A DNA stretch of 8,419 nt from Pseudomonadales bacterium (lineage in GTDB: Bacteria; Pseudomonadota; Gammaproteobacteria; Pseudomonadales; IMCC2047). Under the pieces are notes generated by a model. The model was not told where the DNA came from, did no database searches, and saw nothing but the letters and a program-made list of their open reading frames with translations. Below, piece by piece: positions 6,693-8,419 of the stretch (within the stretch, counting starts at the first letter, position 1; each line of letters starts with the position of its first letter). The stretch is from NCBI GenBank assembly GCA_021736745.1, contig JAIPFG010000128.1, positions 1-8,419 on the forward strand. Direction: 5' to 3'. A program made the position numbers and the translations under genes.

Positions 6693-7832
6693 TTGAAACC
6701 ACTGCGCATTGGCATTGTTGCTGGCGAAGTGTCGGGAGATATCTTAGGCGCTGGCCTGATAGCCGCTATCAAAAATCGATTTCCCGATGCCCAGTTTGAG
6801 GGAATAGGCGGCTCACGAATGATAGCGCAGGGCTGCCGCTCAATCGCGCCGATGGAGCGGTTATCGGTAATGGGGCTCGTCGAAGTGTTGGGCCGACTTT
6901 TCGAACTTCTCGCCTTGCGGCGTCGATTGCGTAATTATTTCCTTGAAAACCCACCTGATGTCTTTATTGGTATTGATGCTCCCGATTTTACTTTAGCTTT
7001 GGAAAAACAACTAAAGTCAGCCGGTATCAAAACCGTACATTATGTCAGTCCGCAAATTTGGGCCTGGCGACAAGGTCGTGTTAAATATATCGCCAAGTGT
7101 GCTGACAGGATTCTTACGTTATTTCCTTTTGAACAGGATTTTTACCGTCAACATCAGGTTGGCGTTCGGTTTGTAGGTCATCCACTGGCTGATGAAATTC
7201 CGCTCCATACGCCGCAGGAGCCTGCTCGGAAGATGTTTTCCTTGGATCGGCAAAGTAAGGTCCTCGCATTATTGCCGGGCAGTCGCATGAGTGAGATAAA
7301 AAAATTGGCGACAACTTTTTTGGCGGCTGCCGAATGTTGCCAACGACAGTTGCCTGACTGTAGTGTGTTAGTCGCTGCCGCTAACCCACAGATTGCCGAG
7401 GCGGTCACTGCCGAATTAATCCATTTCCCCCGCTTGAGACAGGTACAGGTTATTATCGGTGACGCCAGGAATGTGATGGCCGCAGCGGATGCGCTGCTGG
7501 TCGCCTCAGGGACAGTCACGCTGGAGGCTACCCTGGTCAATCGACCGATGGTGGTGGCTTATAAAATGGCTCCCTTGACTTATACCATTGCTGCCAGATT
7601 GGTAAAAACCGATTATATAGCGCTACCCAATCTATTATCGAACAAGGCGTTGGCACCTGAATATATCCAGGATGAAGCCACCCCGGAAAAACTGTGTGCT
7701 GAGTTAACCGCTTTGCTGAGGAGTACCGATGGGGATACAACCCAGTCTGCTGCTTTTCTTGAAATCCATCAGCAACTAAAGCAAAACGCGAGCGAAAAAG
7801 CCGCCGATGCAGTGTTGGAATTAATCAATTAA
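6693..7832 (+). CDS. lpxB: lipid-A-disaccharide synthase LpxB
   Basis: Peripheral inner-membrane GT19 glycosyltransferase that joins UDP-2,3-diacylglucosamine and lipid X (2,3-diacylglucosamine 1-phosphate) to form the beta-1,6 disaccharide of lipid A. Family motifs appear in order: VAGEVSGDILGAGL (9-22), VMGLVEVLGRL (59-69), IGIDAPDF (92-99) with catalytic D95 (E. coli D98), HYVSPQIWAWRQGR (116-129), LPGSR (194-198), ASGTVTLEA (271-279), and LVKTDYIALPNLL (303-315) with N313 (E. coli N316). Length is 379 aa against 382 in E. coli. The start must be TTG: an in-frame TAA at 6675-6677 lies 15 nt upstream and no ATG or GTG occurs between them, while the next in-frame ATG would delete the nucleotide-sugar fold's first strand. 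Its stop overlaps the rnhB ATG by one base (TAATG). Confidence 0.96.
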   Translation: MKPLRIGIVAGEVSGDILGAGLIAAIKNRFPDAQFEGIGGSRMIAQGCRSIAPMERLSVMGLVEVLGRLFELLALRRRLRNYFLENPPDVFIGIDAPDFTLALEKQLKSAGIKTVHYVSPQIWAWRQGRVKYIAKCADRILTLFPFEQDFYRQHQVGVRFVGHPLADEIPLHTPQEPARKMFSLDRQSKVLALLPGSRMSEIKKLATTFLAAAECCQRQLPDCSVLVAAANPQIAEAVTAELIHFPRLRQVQVIIGDARNVMAAADALLVASGTVTLEATLVNRPMVVAYKMAPLTYTIAARLVKTDYIALPNLLSNKALAPEYIQDEATPEKLCAELTALLRSTDGDTTQSAAFLEIHQQLKQNASEKAADAVLELIN

Positions 7833-8419
7833 TGCAAAATATGGGGGCAATGATGCGAATCGCAGGCGTCGATGAAGTGGGCCGCGGTCCCTTGGCCGGT
7901 GCAGTCGTTGCCGCCGCAGTGATATTAGATCCAGAATCGCCCATTGATGGATTGATGGATTCAAAAAAGTTATCGGAAAAGAAGCGTGAAGCCTTAGCTA
8001 TAGAGATCAGAGAAAAGGCATTGTGTTGGTCTGTCGCACGCGCGGAGGTAGATGAAATTGACCGCCTGAATATATTACAAGCCAGTCTATTAGCAATGCG
8101 CCGAGCGGTGATGGGGTTAAGCGTGGTGCCAGACAGCGTGTTGGTGGATGGTAGTCACTGTCCGCGAGTGGAATATCCGGTTGAAGCCATCATCAAAGGA
8201 GACACATTGGTGCCCGCGATCAGTGCCGCATCGATTTTGGCCAAAGTGGTACGAGACCGGGAAATGCTCGAGTTGGATGCGGTTTATCCCGGCTATGGCT
8301 TTGCGGCGCATAAGGGCTACCCCACAGCAATGCACATGAAAGCGCTGGAAAAACTGGGCCCGACCATCATCCACCGGCGCTCTTTCGCACCAGTGAGAAG
8401 GTTGTTGACGGAACCGGAG
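7832..8419 (+). CDS. rnhB: ribonuclease HII (3' end outside window)
   Basis: Cytoplasmic nuclease that cuts RNA in RNA-DNA hybrids and starts removal of single ribonucleotides from DNA. Numbered from the ATG at 7832, the catalytic acidic residues are D14 and E15 (AGVDEVGRG), D106 (LVDGS) and D124 (IIKGD), matching E. coli D16, E17, D108 and D126. Other motifs are DSKKLSEKKRE (43-53), ISAASILAKVVRDRE, HKGYPT and HRRSFAPVR near the C-terminus. The 196 codons seen reach the edge with no stop, and the family is usually about 200 aa, so nearly all of it is present. Four in-frame ATGs (7832, 7841, 7850, 7853) precede the first strand. The first overlaps the lpxB stop; GGGGG at 7843-7847 is 5 nt before the last, so 7853 is a credible alternative. 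In related bacteria dnaE follows. Confidence 0.95.
   Translation, partial: MQNMGAMMRIAGVDEVGRGPLAGAVVAAAVILDPESPIDGLMDSKKLSEKKREALAIEIREKALCWSVARAEVDEIDRLNILQASLLAMRRAVMGLSVVPDSVLVDGSHCPRVEYPVEAIIKGDTLVPAISAASILAKVVRDREMLELDAVYPGYGFAAHKGYPTAMHMKALEKLGPTIIHRRSFAPVRRLLTEPE

Noticed and set aside
6903..6927. GAACTT followed by GTCGAT within lpxB as a sigma-E promoter
   Set aside because: The 13-nt spacing is too short and no gene start lies near it.
7178..7540. Minus-strand ORF of 120 codons inside lpxB, and other antisense ORFs in lpxD and lpxA
   Set aside because: They are low-complexity mirror frames of strongly conserved genes with no motif or start signal of their own.

Overview
The window is a stretch of conserved chromosome from a Gram-negative gammaproteobacterium. 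It carries the cell-envelope cluster (dxr)-rseP-bamA-skp-lpxD-fabZ-lpxA-lpxB-(rnhB), with every gene on the + strand and almost no space between genes. The protein sequences, and the position of dxr directly upstream of rseP (enterobacteria have uppS and cdsA between them), point to a Pseudomonas- or Cellvibrio-like lineage rather than an enterobacterium. Base composition looks moderate, near or slightly below half G+C by eye. The genus cannot be set from this alone.

Layout: bases 1-114 hold the last codons of dxr (isoprenoid precursor synthesis). One base later comes rseP (116-1471), the inner-membrane site-2 protease of the sigma-E/AlgU envelope stress pathway. bamA (1511-3844), the outer-membrane protein insertase, and skp (3895-4398), the periplasmic chaperone that delivers its clients, follow. 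Next is the lipid A block lpxD (4411-5454), fabZ (5451-5894), lpxA (5891-6661) and lpxB (6693-7832). Its first three genes overlap each other by 4 nt. rnhB (RNase HII, from 7832) starts on the last base of lpxB and runs off the right edge at 8419.

How the genes work together: LpxA adds the first 3-hydroxyacyl chain to UDP-GlcNAc, LpxD adds the second N-linked chain, and LpxB condenses two monosaccharides into the lipid A disaccharide. FabZ dehydrates the same (R)-3-hydroxyacyl-ACP pool that LpxA and LpxD consume, so one operon sets both sides of the phospholipid/lipid A branch point. BamA and Skp build the protein part of the same outer membrane. RseP senses its failure by helping to release the envelope-stress sigma factor.

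No mobile element, CRISPR array, RNA gene, pseudogene or frameshift was seen. No gap between genes exceeds 50 nt. I did not find an undescribed system. The points worth a second look are small: the residue at the LpxA acyl-chain ruler position, two forced TTG starts in the lpx genes, poorly spaced tandem ribosome-binding-like hexamers before lpxB, a sigma-E-like promoter candidate and two perfect palindromes ahead of bamA, and a cysteine pair in a late BamA loop.
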